Assembly (NCBI GenBank): GCA_016858145.1
Contig: JAEHOE010000014.1
Span: 372,001-436,000, forward strand
DNA from: Edaphochlamys debaryana
Lineage: Eukaryota; Chlorophyta; Chlorophyceae; Chlamydomonadales
DNA: 64,000 nt
Direction of reading: 5' to 3'
The notes below the pieces were generated by a model. That model was not told the origin of the DNA. It saw only the letters and a program-made list of their open reading frames with translations, and made no database searches. This document shows positions 21,944-32,950 of the stretch, in pieces (within the stretch, counting starts at the first letter, position 1; each line of letters starts with the position of its first letter). A program made the position numbers and the translations under genes.

Positions 21944-23406
21944 TCACATGCAGCAGCAGCAGCAGTGGGGGGCTCCCGGGGGCGTGCCGGCGCCAGCGCC
22001 CGCGTGCCCGTGGCTGCCGCCGCTGTCGGTGCCGGTGAATGCGTGCGCCCCGTGCCCCGGCTCCGCAGCGCCCGGCGCCAGAGGCCCGAGCGGGGGCGAA
22101 AGGGGGGCAGCCGGCGCCGCCGCCGCCGCCGCGCCAGCACCAGCGCCCTCCGCCGCCGCCGCTCCCTGCGGGCGCGGGGCGCTGGGCCCAGACCCCGATG
22201 CCGACCCTGACCCCACCGGCGTGCCAGCGACGCCCAAGTACAGGGCCGAGGCTGATACCGCAGCCTGCGAGCCGCTCGATAGGTCCCCGCGCGCGTTCGC
22301 ATCAGCGGCAGCGTCAGCGTCAGCGTCAGCGTCAGCGTCAGCGTCAGCGTCAGCGTCAGCGTCAGCGTCAGCGTCAGCGTCAGCGTCAGCGTCAGCGTCA
22401 GCGTCAGCGTCAGCGTCAGCGTCAGCGTCAGCGGCAGCGGCAGCGGCAGCGGCAGCGGCAGCGGCAGCGGCAGCGGCAGCGGCAGCGGCAGCGGCAGCGG
22501 CAGCGGCAGCGGCAGCGGCAGCGGCAGCGGCAGCGGCAGCGGCAGCGGCAGCGGCAGCGGCAGCGGCAGCGGCAGCGGCAGCGGCAGCGGCAGCGGCAGC
22601 GGCGGCAGCGGCAGCGGCAGCGGCAGCGGCAGCGGCAGCGGCAGCGGCAGCGGCAGCGGCAGCGGCAGCGGCAGCGGCAGCGGCAGCGGCAGCGGCAGCG
22701 GCAGCGGCAGCGGCAGCGGCAGCGGCAGCGGCAGCGGCAGCGGCAGCGGCAGCGGCAGCGGCAGCGGCAGCGGCCAGCGGCAGCGGCAGCGGCAGCGGCA
22801 GCGGCAGCGGCAGCGGCAGCGGCAGCGGCAGCGGCAGCGGCAGCGGCAGCGGCAGCGGCAGCGGCAGCGGCAGCGGCAGCGGCAGCGGCAGCGGCAGCGG
22901 CAGCGGCAGCGGCAGCCAGCGTCGGCTCCGAACCGATTCGCGAGCCTGTCTGGAAGGCCTTGCAGCTCTTCAGTCCTGCGCTGTTGCGCCTCGGCCGCTT
23001 CCTGTAGCGCCGCGGCCATGCGCTGTTGACGCTCGGCCTCCATTTGCTGTTGGTGCTGAACCCCGGCCGCGCGGTCGTCAAGGTACCGAGTCCTAATGGT
23101 TTCCCCCCACGTCCGCCATGCCTCAGCAGTCATGTTGCCCTCCGGCATTTCGGGCGCGATGCCACGGGGCCTCAGGTACGCGAGGATTTCGGCGCATTCC
23201 TCGTCGATGATGCCCACAACTGGCGCCGGGACCTGGCCTTGCAGCGGAAGCTGGTCAACCACGACGTCATTCATCAAAGGCGCTACGAGCGTGCTCTCGT
23301 TGATGGGTGGGAGTGTGAAAGTGCGAGGGCAGCGTCTGGTGCGGACCGGGCGCCCATACCTCGACTTGCGAGCCATGGGTCGCCAATGACGCGGGAAGGA
23401 ACTCAT
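21944..23406 (-). pseudogene. Low-complexity gene, unit C copy, with hexamer expansion
   Basis: Homologue of 4026-5021. The start is at 23406, and the N-terminus keeps RKSRYGRPVRTRRC and TLPPINESTL. The next about 110 residues are diverged from A but still alignable (a W-x-x-W-containing block, then Gln/Arg/Glu repeats). The hexamer array follows. The Ala/Gly/Pro tail ending HCCCCCM (stop near 21944) lies in another frame from the N-terminus, because the array contains indels that are not multiples of three. It is therefore probably not translated as one protein, unless the tract length is misassembled. Read through, the tract would give Arg-Cys, Pro-Leu and Thr-Leu dipeptide repeats. Confidence 0.45.
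22313..22916. repeat. Hexanucleotide array: about 20 GTCAGC then about 80 GGCAGC
   Basis: About 20 perfect GTCAGC units (22313-22432) are followed by about 80 GGCAGC units. Two interruptions are visible: an extra GGC near 22601 and a single extra C near 22774. Units A and B have only two GTCAGC copies at the matching place (about 4482-4497), so the array grew from a short seed in unit C. The sharp switch from GTCAGC to GGCAGC suggests expansion of a variant unit in one direction. Confidence 0.95.
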
Positions 23407-23804
23407 CTCTTTGCATGTGGAAAGTCGTCCACGAACGAAGGAACTTCCGGTTTTCACGCTGTTGGGCACATCGGGGCACATCGCGACCTTTCCGCACTGC
23501 CCTTTCCACCGCGCCACCAACGGACGAGCGGTGAGGGCGGGGGCCTGCTTGCTGTGGGCGCTGGCGCAGTAGGGCTGGAGGTTGGGCTTGGCAGGGTTGG
23601 CTGGAGCCAGGGAGTGGGGATTGAAGCCGGGAGGATGCACGCTGGCGGGCTCTGCCCTGACCGGCCTGCTCTCAGCCCTGGACGTTGACTGCAGCCCCGA
23701 CACCACGCGGCGTTTCGTTGCAACAGTGGCGGGGCACACAGCTGAGAGCTTGAGCAAGGAGCAAGCGTAAGCGTCAGGGAGGGTCGGGGGGTTCAGGGGG
23801 GTGC

Positions 23805-24063
23805 AATGCAACGTGCAACTAGCCGGGTCTGGCCCACCAGCCGGATGCGACAGGGTATAGAAGCAACGAGCAAAGTTGTCCCGCCCAGGAGTACCCCAGC
23901 ACGTAGAGCGCATGTTACCTTCGATTACCTTTGGGGCCGTGTACAACGGGCGGTTACCGGCCATGACGCTCAGCTCTCCGGCGGCTCGCAAGGTATCCCG
24001 ACCCGACCCGCATGGTGAAGCAAGCAGCGGAGCCACTAGCACGCCCCAGAGCCGCCGGAGGAG
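23805..24063. mobile_element. 259-bp insertion in unit C with 11-bp flanking repeat
   Basis: Extra sequence relative to units A and B is bounded by two copies of CAGGGGGGTGC (23794-23804 and 24064-24074). The insert is less G/C-skewed than its flanks and has no recognisable ends. It sits within a few bases of the matching position of the unit B insertion, inside a G-rich direct repeat. It may be a mobile-element fragment or a repair insertion. Confidence 0.4.
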
Positions 24064-24302
24064 CAGGGGGGTGCGTGGGTGCGGCCGTGCCAGTTCCGGG
24101 GGCCGCAGCCGGGGTGGGGGGTAACGGCATGACTCACACACCTACTGTTGTGACATGCTGGTCACGCATTTGGCCACGCCTGTCAGGGTTCGGGGCCGGC
24201 CCCACCCACCCTTCCCCTAGCCTCTACCCACCACGGGAGCGCCAACCTGCATGCCTGCGGGTACCGGGACTACCAAGGGCAGCGGTTGGGGCGTGCGCCA
24301 AG

Positions 24303-26515
24303 AGGGGCTGGAGGGCTGCGCCGACTGGACTCAGGCGCTGAGCTCTATGTCACAAGGGGGCGCAACCTGACTTGGACCTGGTCTGAGCGGCTGGCGTGTG
24401 GGTCGTGCCTAGTCCCAGCGGCCCCCATCCCGCTCACCAAGCCGCGCACCCTCTCTCCAATGCTTCCGGCCCCAGGGGCCCCTGTCCGGCCCAGGGGCCT
24501 GGTCTGCGCGTAGTGCCTAAGCAGCGAGCTCCGCTGACGCTTCTCGCCTGCCCACTGCCCACACAGTGCCCAAGACGCCCCCACCACAGAGCCATGCGTT
24601 TCTCGAGTGTATTCCGTGGCGGGGCTGCGGCGCTTCGAAGCGTTGCTGTCACCCCTGGCCGAGCGCGTCTGCATGGCTAGGACGACGGACGCTTGACACG
24701 TGGAGCCGACAGACAGGATCGACCGTACCAGCCCTAAGCCCCCCAAAAAGAATGCATCGACCGCCGGTGCACCATGGCACCCCCATCGCCATCCCACACA
24801 CAATGACGCAAGGCCCAGCCAGCATCGATTCCTTGAGGTAGGATGGACCCACATGCGTGGGCTCTTGTATCCTTCCGCCCGCCTGCGGCAAAATGGCCAC
24901 GCTACCAACTCACTCAACGGCCCCTGCCGCTGCGCTAACCTAATGAGCCGTGCCGAACCTTACCAGCTGCAGAGGCCCTGCCTTGGCCTGCCCTACACGG
25001 CTAGAGGCATGGGCTTATCACTTCAAAGGACCAGAAGACCTTGCCGGCATGCAGGTTGAGCCGCGAAAGGAACGTAAGAGAGCTACCGATGCATGGCTAG
25101 GCACGAGCCACGCGCCCCGCCACACCACCGCACAACCCCTTTAGGCTCTAACCCTCTCCTTCCGCCGCCCAGTCGAACGCGGGGCCACCTGCCCCATCTG
25201 AGAATCCTTCTCAACGCTGCCGCTTAACTTCGCGGCGCATAAAACCTATACGAAGGCCAGTTCGCAAAGCGCGGGGGCCTCATTAGTCATGGCTTAGGCA
25301 GTCCGTCATCCAGGTCAGTCGACAGCCGCGCCATCGCCCTCACACTCAGATGGCGGCGGCGACAGAGAGTTTGGTAAACTTCAGGAGCATCACCCCGGGT
25401 TCGCTTCTCTATTCTTGCGAAGTGGCTCCTTCTCGATTCCTCTTGGATCGGGTGTCTGTCCTCCTCAGGACAGGGAAAAGGGCTGAGCCTGCAAGCCTGG
25501 TGACTCCTAGAAACATGACAGCTTCGCCACGCGACAGCCGCCGTCCCTGCAACTCATCTGGCGCTGCCACCAAGGCAGAAGGTGTATCAGCACTGCCCCT
25601 CCCGGCGGCCCGCAAGGCTTTGAGCCCCGAAACCATATGCGCGCCACTCCTATCTGCCGTTGCTGATTCCCACCTGCCGCTCTGCTAGCCTCCTGCCTGA
25701 AGCCCTGACCCGGCTGCTTGGGCCCTTCCCCCAGATGTACACCCACGCTCTAGGTTCCCGTCCATTACACCCGCCTGCCCACCACGTCAGCCATTGGCCA
25801 TGCTATGCACCCACCATGCCACTGCACACGCACACGCACACGCACACACGAACCCACCGCGCCGCACCAAAACTGAGACCCGTGTGCCCCCTGCTCTTCC
25901 CTGTCAGCCCACCAGTGGGCCAGCGCCGGCGCGTTGCAACTGGCTGTGGGTCGACCGGCCCGCCACGAGGCTCACCATGCACCGCCGCCGCTGCTTCCGG
26001 GAGCCACACCACCCCGTTGCCGTCAGCCCCGGCCCTTGGGCGGCTGCGCCCTTTCGGCGCAGCGCCGGCCGGAGCCCACGTCTGCGCAGTGTCGAGCCCG
26101 CGACGCGCTCCTCAATCGTAGTCATGGGCGACAGGGCACGCGAGGCGCGTTGCCCGGGCCCGCCCTGCGCGCTCGAGCGGCCGCAGCACCCAGCCGTGCC
26201 GAGCCAAGCCAAGCCGCGGCCCCTCGGGAACGGGGACGGGGTGTGCGCCACCTCCCCTGCCCCCCCCCCCCCGACAAAGGCGCCGGCAGCGCATCGCCTG
26301 GCGCCCGGGCCCCCCCGGCTGGCGCGCGCCGCTCGCTCCACGCCGGGCCGCACCCTGGCGGTGTGTGCGCCGCAGGCTTGAGCGTGCCGACCCCCAGGCG
26401 TAGGCCTGATTGTGCCGCCGTCCGCTGGAGATTGTCCGCCGCTCCCGCCCCCGCGTTTGCCGCTGCCCGCCGAGCTGCTGTCGGTGCCGCCTGCCCCGGC
26501 CTCCGCCACCGCCGC
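24303..26515. other. Intergenic region between the array and the RBR ligase gene
   Basis: No gene is supported. The longest frames (for example minus 24345-24917) have no coding-like composition or recognisable motif. A CA-type microsatellite lies near 25826-25852. A minus-strand TGTAA at 25765-25769 could end the RBR ligase transcript. The part from 24303 to about 25300 is lower in GC skew than the array. Confidence 0.4.
25765..25769 (-). terminator. Putative polyadenylation signal of the RBR ligase gene
   Basis: TGTAA on the minus strand, about 750 nt after the stop codon at 26516. It is the first such pentamer I see downstream. Confidence 0.35.
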
Positions 26516-29500
26516 TCACGCCACGAGGTTGCGCTTGGGGTGGTACACGGCGATCTGGGCCGAGCAAGACTGCAGCCTGCCGTACAGATCCGTCTCGATC
26601 ATCTCGAAGAACTTGACGATGCGGCTCTCGATCGAGACGGTCGAGTTGATGACGCGCACGCGGGCGTCGCTGTCGATGGTGAGCGACTCGCTGCACTCCT
26701 CCACCAGGCCCGACAGCCGCTCCACCTGCAGAGGGAAGGGCGGGAAAGGGCGGGCAGAAAGTGTTGGCGACAAGTTCAAGAGGCACAGGATTGGATGACA
26801 CGTTAGCCGCTCGACCTGCGATGCGTCGAAGGGAGGCAGGGGAGAAGGGGCCGAGGAGCAGGAGTAGGCGGGTGGTTCGGGGGAGGCGGTCGGTCAATTT
26901 AGCTGGAGGCGGTCGATTCAACAGCACGTGCCATGGGGCCTGTCCGCCTGACGCCAGAGGCCCTGTTCTCTACACCCACGCCTGGTCACCGTTACCCAAG
27001 TAGGACCGGCACACCCCAAGTACACCCAAACGACGTCCCATGCCCACCTCGCCCTCCAGGCGCTGCTGCTGCTCCTCGAACAGGTCCTGGTTGCGCTTGT
27101 TGTCCTGCTCGCTGAAGTCCTCCTTGTACATCTCGCCTGTACGGAGAAAAGGTGGAAAGGGGGAGGGGAGGGAAGGGGCCGGGGTGCTTGACTTGGAAGG
27201 GGAGCCGGAGGAGCCCTTGCTGGCAGGCGATGGGACCGACCCCAAGGCACACGGCCCACACAAGGGCGCGCGTGCTCACCGACCGTCGAGGGGTTTAATC
27301 GCTGGAGGGTCCACGTAAGACTCTTGGCATGCGGAGGCCGCGCTGCCGCGCTCGGCTGGCCTACTAGCCGCCCCGGGCCGAAGGCCCCCGGCCCATTTCC
27401 GGGACCACCCATCCACCTGCCCCCCGAACACCCACCTCCGAAGAAGAAGTAGGCGAAGGCGTACGAGTTGGACAGCACGCCGCGGGCCACCTGCGGGTGG
27501 TTGGGGTGAACCGTCAGGGGGAGCGGCAAGGCTTAGATAAGCGCCCGTTCTCCCTGGACCAGCCGTCAACCGCTCACAGCCCAGACCTTCTCCCGGTCGC
27601 TTCATGTTCCTCAAAGCCCTCGTGAGAAATCCTCCGCCCCACACTTGGGGCTTGCGTCCTCCTCCTCCCCCCTGCCCCCACCTTGAGCTGGTCCAGCGCC
27701 CGCACCAGCCAGGCGCAGCCCTCCCTTCCCCCCTCACCCATTTCTACCCCTCCCTCCCTCCCCTCTTGCCTCCTCCCCCCCTCCCCCCACATACCTTGAG
27801 CTGGTCCAGCGCCCGCACTAGCCAGGTGCAGCCCTCCCTCCCCCCCTCACCCATGTCTGCCCCTCCCCCCTCCCCTCTTGCCTCCCTCTTGCCTCCCTCC
27901 CCCACCTTGAGCTGGTCCAGCGCCCGCACCAGCCAGGTGTAGTCGCGCGCCTCGATGCCCGTCTCCACCATCTCGCCGATGCGCCGGAGCAGGTCGGAGC
28001 TGTGGTGTGGGGGGGGGGGAGAGAGAGGAGAGAGCGGTCAGAGAGGGGGCGGGGTCCACGGGCGGGGGGCAGGTCGGGGACGAGGAACGGACACAGGAGG
28101 CTGCTTAGGCTTGGGCGACCGACCTCTCGCCCCCGCCCGGTGCAATGCTGCCGGTTGGGCTCACGTCCGCCCCTTCCCCGCGTCCCCGACTTCCCGCCCA
28201 CACCCATGCACGGCCCCAACTCGCCCCACCACCCCGTAGAACATGTAAATCTCCCATCTGCTCACCGCTTGACGCCCTCCTTGGAGTACGAGTCCATGTG
28301 CAGCTTGTACCGCTCAAAGTAGTGCATGTACCGCTTGTGGTTGCGCTGCGCCGCGTCGATCTTGCGGTCCAGCTCGTCCTTCCAGCGCCCGCAGCTGTGC
28401 CCCTCGATCTTCTGCCACGTGTGCGCCGTGCCCGTGGCGGCGCCGCACAGCCAGCAGAAGGCCTGGAGGGGGGATCGGGGTAGAGGGGAGGAGGGGAGGG
28501 CGGCGTGGGTGGGTGGTGCAGCACAGCCAGCAGAAGGCCTGGTGAGGCGGAGGGGGTCCAGGACGGAGGGGAGAAAGGGAGAGGGGCGTGGGTGGTAGGT
28601 GCGAAGCAAAGAGGGCAAAGAACAGCTTCTCGGCGGGTGTGCGCTACGCATGGCCGCCGGCGCTAGGGCGCGGTGCCTCACCTGCCCGCACTTGCACATG
28701 ACCAGGTTGCAGCCGCCGTTCTTCTCCACGGGCTTGGAGCACTTAGGGCAGGGCTTGGTGTTGGCCATGAACCAGTTGCGCGTCTCCGAGTCGCCGTGGA
28801 TCTTCTCGTCCCACTCGTCCCACCTGTACGGCAGGCAGGCAGACAGGAGGCGGGTGATGATGGGGGGCCACGCGGAGGCACGTGGACCCGCCTGGAAGGG
28901 CACGTGTCAGTCGTGCCGTGCCGTGCGCGCTATCCCCAGCCCTAGCCAGGTGCCGTGCTACCCGGGCGTGCCATCCACATCCCTACCCCCAGCCTCCAGC
29001 CCCCGACCCACATCTTGCAGGTGCAGGGCGTGTGCGGGTCCTTGAGGCACTTGAAGCAGAACACCTTGCCGCACTTGCACTCGGGCTCCACGAACGGGTC
29101 GCCGTCCACCTGGCGGTGAGAGGGGTAATAGGGGTCATCCAACGTGCTCATCGAACGAGTCAGGGAGGTCGCCGTCTCGTCCTCTCCAACTGTAGAACCC
29201 AGCGGACCTCACCGCCTCCCGCATGCGCAGACCCAACAAAGGCCAGGCACCAACTCAGCCAACAAATGCCTTCAGGTATCCTTCGAGCAATATACATCAT
29301 TGGGGCCACGCGCTCCAGTACCCATACCTACGGGCTCCCGCACGCCCGCACGAGCGAACCCATGCACCCACCCACGCACGCACGGGCAGCGCGCCACGCA
29401 CCTGGATCGCGTGGCCGCACCAGGGCACGCTGGGGCAGAAGTTGACGCGCGCGTTGTCCTCCACGTACGACAGCGCCAGGCTGCGCGTGTACCGCTCCAG

Positions 29501-31249
29501 CGCCTCCCCCGTCTCGCCGCCCGCGCCCCCGGAGCCGCCCGATCCGCCGGCCGCAGCCGAGGCTCCGGAGCCCGAGGCCGAGGCGCCCGACCCGGCCCCC
29601 GCCCCGCTGGCGCTCGCCGGCCCCCGGTCGCATTTGAGCAGGATGCAGACCTTCTCCTCGTCGCACACCACGCCGCACTTGTGGGCCATGCAGCTGCGGG
29701 GAAGGGGGTGCGCGGGTGTAGGTGGTGAGGGCTGTGAGCGGCTCGTGAAGCAGTGGCTGTAGGCCTGGGGTTATAACTCTCCAGCCCGGGATGTGGGTCG
29801 GATGTGGGTCGGGCGCCCCGCCCTGCAGTGCCCAAGGCTCGATATGGGTTGGAGCCTATCTGCCCGCCCGGGCCCCATTTGAGAGGGTCTAAGCTGAAAA
29901 TCCGGGAGTAATGCCAATCCCTCATCGCTCTCCAAGCGTTTTCGCCACCATCCCGCTCTTTCGCGCCTGCAGGTCCGCAGGCGTCGTTCCAAACGGAGCA
30001 CACTGCCATTAGTCATGCACGATGCCGCCCCACCCCGCTGCGCCCTGCCCTCCAGGCGCCAGCAGTTCAGCAGCACCGCAGCAACCCCCCGTGTGCACAT
30101 GCAGTACGGCACATGTACGACACCAACGCACCGGATGGTCCGCGCCTGCCCGTCCCCGATCTGCGTCTTGAAGTGCTGCCGCCAGCAGTCGTTGCAGAAG
30201 GTGTGCCCGCAGTCCATGGTGGTCGCCTCCGCAGGCTCCGCCTCGCTGTAGCACACCTGGCACGTGATGGGCCCGACCACACCGCTGGGGCCTGCGATTG
30301 GGGTGGGAAGGGGTAGGGGTGGTGGCGGGTTGGGTGGGTGTGGCTGGTGCAGAGGCCGGGGAATGGGAGGGGGGCTGGGTGGACGCTTTGGCGGGCAGGA
30401 TGCTTAGCTCCGCCGTGCGGCAAGGTGTTTGAAGTGCCAGCGCTGTGTGACGGCACCTTTAGGGGCGCGGCCAGGTGCCAACTCCGGGTCAGACAGGGGA
30501 GCGCAGCTGCTGCCGACGGAGCGAGCGCGGCGACGCACCTGCCTCCATGCCCACCGCCACCCCCGCGTGCTTGAGCACCGTCTCGGGGTCCCGCTCCGCC
30601 ACCTTAGCTGCATGGTCGAGGAGAGCGAAGCCATGTCAGGCAGGCGGGAGCGGGGCGGGCTCAACGGCAAAGCCAACCCAGTGACATGCCCGCGCTTACT
30701 GAGCAATGCCTCCTTGTCCCAGCGGAAAAACATGAGCACCGTCTTTGCAACCGAGGGTTTCACGCCTAGTATGGAGACGACGTCGTTGACGGCCTCAGCC
30801 TGCGTGGCGAAGCGAAGCGACAGTCAGGACCGGGCCAACGGGCCCTGGCGCCAAGTGCCCGCCCTGCAGGTTCACCTGTAATCGCTCGATGGCCTCTGCG
30901 TCCCGGGCAGGAAACAGGCACAGTGAGCGATCGCAGCGCAGGGGAAACGCTCTAGCAAGCGGAGTAAACCCGCAACCGCATTGCTCCCCGAGCGGGTCTC
31001 AACGCCCCCCGGATACTGCTCGCCAGCCTCCACGCTGCTGCCCAGTCCCTTGCCTTGGTTCAGGACGCTCCACCCTGGCCCAGTCGAGGTCGAAGGCCCC
31101 GCCTCGCCATCTGTGTGCGCGTCCATATGCATTCCGTCGCTGCTGTCGTCCTCATAGTCGTAGTCTGAGGCATCAGATGCCTCGACGTAGCTGCCAGAAT
31201 CCTCGCCAGAGTCCTCTCCGTCGCGCATCTTCTCGCTGCGCGTCGACAT
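26516..31249 (-). CDS. ARI: Ariadne-type RBR E3 ubiquitin ligase (573 aa, 13 exons)
   Basis: Exons, 5' to 3': 31249-31054, 30895-30876, 30799-30700, 30607-30539, 30291-30132, 29693-29402, 29109-29012, 28823-28682, 28462-28266, 27999-27906, 27490-27436, 27136-27048, 26725-26516 (1722 nt). The acidic N-terminus is rich in Asp/Ser. RING1 starts at residue 139 (CQVC...CGHTFCNDCW), then IBR (CPSVPWCGH...CKCGKVFCFKC), then the Rcat/RING2 domain CPKCSKPVEKNGGC, with Cys350 as the expected catalytic thioester residue, and CKCGQAFCWLCG. The C-terminal helical Ariadne domain includes SYAFAYFFFGGEMYKED. It accepts ubiquitin from an E2 and passes it to substrates. A Gly/Ala/Ser linker of about 35 residues sits between RING1 and IBR. 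The 20-bp exon 2 and the GC-AG first intron are the least certain parts. Plant Ariadne proteins are the closest match in motif spacing. Confidence 0.9.
27681..27943 (-). repeat. Three copies of an RBR exon end with its donor
   Basis: The 3' end of exon 10 (encoding TWLVRALDQLK) with its GT donor lies at 27905-27943. It recurs in the following intron from 27794 and from 27681, a period of about 111-113 bp. The copy at 27794 has a strong donor (AAG|GTATGTG) and is exactly 111 nt (37 codons) from the true one, in frame and without a stop. The third copy is out of frame. Confidence 0.9.
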
Positions 31250-32950
31250 ATGCCACGGCGCAGGGCCTGCTGCCCTGCCCAGCCTCTCCTGCCCCTGTAG
31301 CGAAAGCTGGGGCGGGAGCGACGAGCGTTCGGGGCGTGCGGGGACCCGAAATGCCGACGAATCTACTGAGACTTGGGGGCAACTGTGAGACGCAGGGTAA
31401 GCGGGGCGTCTCGAGACCCGAGAGAGTGCGTGACTGTGTGTTTTCTGCAGAAAGCTCTGCCGCGTGACCAGCAAATCCTAGTCGGCAGGCGGATGACTAG
31501 CATGCCCCCGCCCATCCCAGCCCCCCCTCCATTCGGGCCCACTGCGAGCGCCGGCGCCCTGAGCTCCCAGCCCCACATCGCTACAGCTCCTTCACACTTC
31601 CCCCTCTCAAAGTTGCGGTGTCGACGTCCTACCGGGGGTGACCCAAAGACGGGGCACGTTTGGGCCCCGCAGGCGGGCAGCCAGGGCAGGCCCAGGCCCC
31701 GCCCACCGGGCGCGCTCTGGCCCCATGCGCGGCTGCAATGCATTGCGTTGCGTCACGAGCATGGCATTGGTTGATAGCATCACACGTCAGCACCGTGCAT
31801 TCAAGGCCAATGCGCTGGGCCGGGGCCGCCGACGGGTGATAGAGGGGAGGAGGCAGGGAAAGGAGGCGTGCGCGGGAGTCGGGGTTTGGGGAGTGGAGGC
31901 ATGTTGAGACTCAGCACGGCGGGGCGGGGACGTGCCGCGTGCATGGGCGCTGCATGCTGGGATGTGGCTCCTGGACGTCTCAGAGGCTTGATGGGTCTGC
32001 GACTGCGCTCGGACCCTTCATGACACGTACGGTACCAACCTTGCCGCCACAACCTGGGTCGCGGCTGGCAGGAGTAGCGGACACAGATCGAAAGCAAAGC
32101 ACGTAACGCACTCTCCCGTCCATTCATGCCACTGCTCACGCTCATGAGGTTGGCTTACACATGCCATGCACTTGCCGTACACTTGCCGCACTTGCAATGG
32201 TGATCTCATCTTGGCCCCGGCCCATGTGCCGCATCTACACCATACCGCACACCGCAGCCTGATCCCACTCCCTCTCCGTGCGTTGCGAGCCGTTAAATTA
32301 AAGAGCCCACTCGTCGGCCCCTGCCTCGATGCTTCGCTGGACACACATCCCTCTGGCCCAGGGCCCGCATGAGTTCAGGGCTGATGCCCTTGCCCGTGTA
32401 CAACACATTGCCTACCCAACCTCCCACGTTCACATGGGCGCAGGAAGCACTGTACACCCCTGCAGGCAGTACCCGACCGCGAAGAGCCCCTCAGCCCCGA
32501 ACTCAACTCGTGTCCAACATGCCGACGCGCGTGGGGGAAGAAACACCCAACACGTTCACATGGGCGCACAAAGCACACCCCCGCTTCAACAACAGACCGC
32601 CAGAACCCTCTTCTCTTCCTCAGCCCCGTCGTGCCAACGAGCCGCCCACTCCTTGGCTGCAACAAAGCTTCAACTCACAACCTCCTCGGCTTGCCTGTCT
32701 CCAAGCGCAGCCCCCAACGAACGAAATGCGTCGCAGCGCAACCACAATGCCAGTGCCCTTCCAGACTCCGTGACTCGTGACTCTGGCAACACAGCAGCCA
32801 CCGCCTCCAGCAGAGGCCCATGACTCCACGTCTCCATGACCATGCACCGCTCACAGCGCCGCCGCCTGCCGCGGTGCCGCCGGCTAAGGAGCCCACAGGC
32901 GCCTTAGTCAAGCAGGGTCCTTAGTCAGCGCAGAGCTGCCCCTGGGCCGC
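31250..32950. other. Intergenic region between F-box and RBR ligase genes
   Basis: No gene is seen. It must hold the RBR ligase promoter and 5' UTR and the F-box 3' UTR. A minus-strand TGTAA at 32155-32159 may be the F-box polyadenylation signal. The F-box stop-codon region (CGCTCACAGCGCCGCCGCC on plus, near 32948) is repeated near 32850. A repeat containing ACGTTCACATGGGCGCA occurs near 32426 and 32551. Confidence 0.4.

Larger units (their letters stand above)
17867..24302. repeat. Tandem unit C, diverged and truncated
   Basis: Homology to units A and B continues, with many substitutions and indels, from exon 6 of copy 3 to about 24302. There the match to A (around 6093) stops, roughly 270 bases before the point where a fourth coiled-coil gene would begin. 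This is the right edge of the array. Private features of unit C are the hexamer expansion, a 163-bp insertion and a 259-bp insertion. Confidence 0.8.

Noticed and set aside
22039..23007. Plus-strand open frame of Gln-Arg and Ala repeats
   Set aside because: It is only the hexamer array read on the other strand.
21817..24141. Continuous 774-codon minus-strand open frame through the hexamer array
   Set aside because: It joins two insertions, the array and parts of the low-complexity gene in a frame that does not match the homologous units. The length comes from stop-free repeats, not a real gene.
24345..24917. Minus-strand 190-codon open frame right of the array
   Set aside because: There are no recognisable domains, no splice-supported neighbours and no homologous copy in the window. 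It is consistent with chance in GC-rich DNA.
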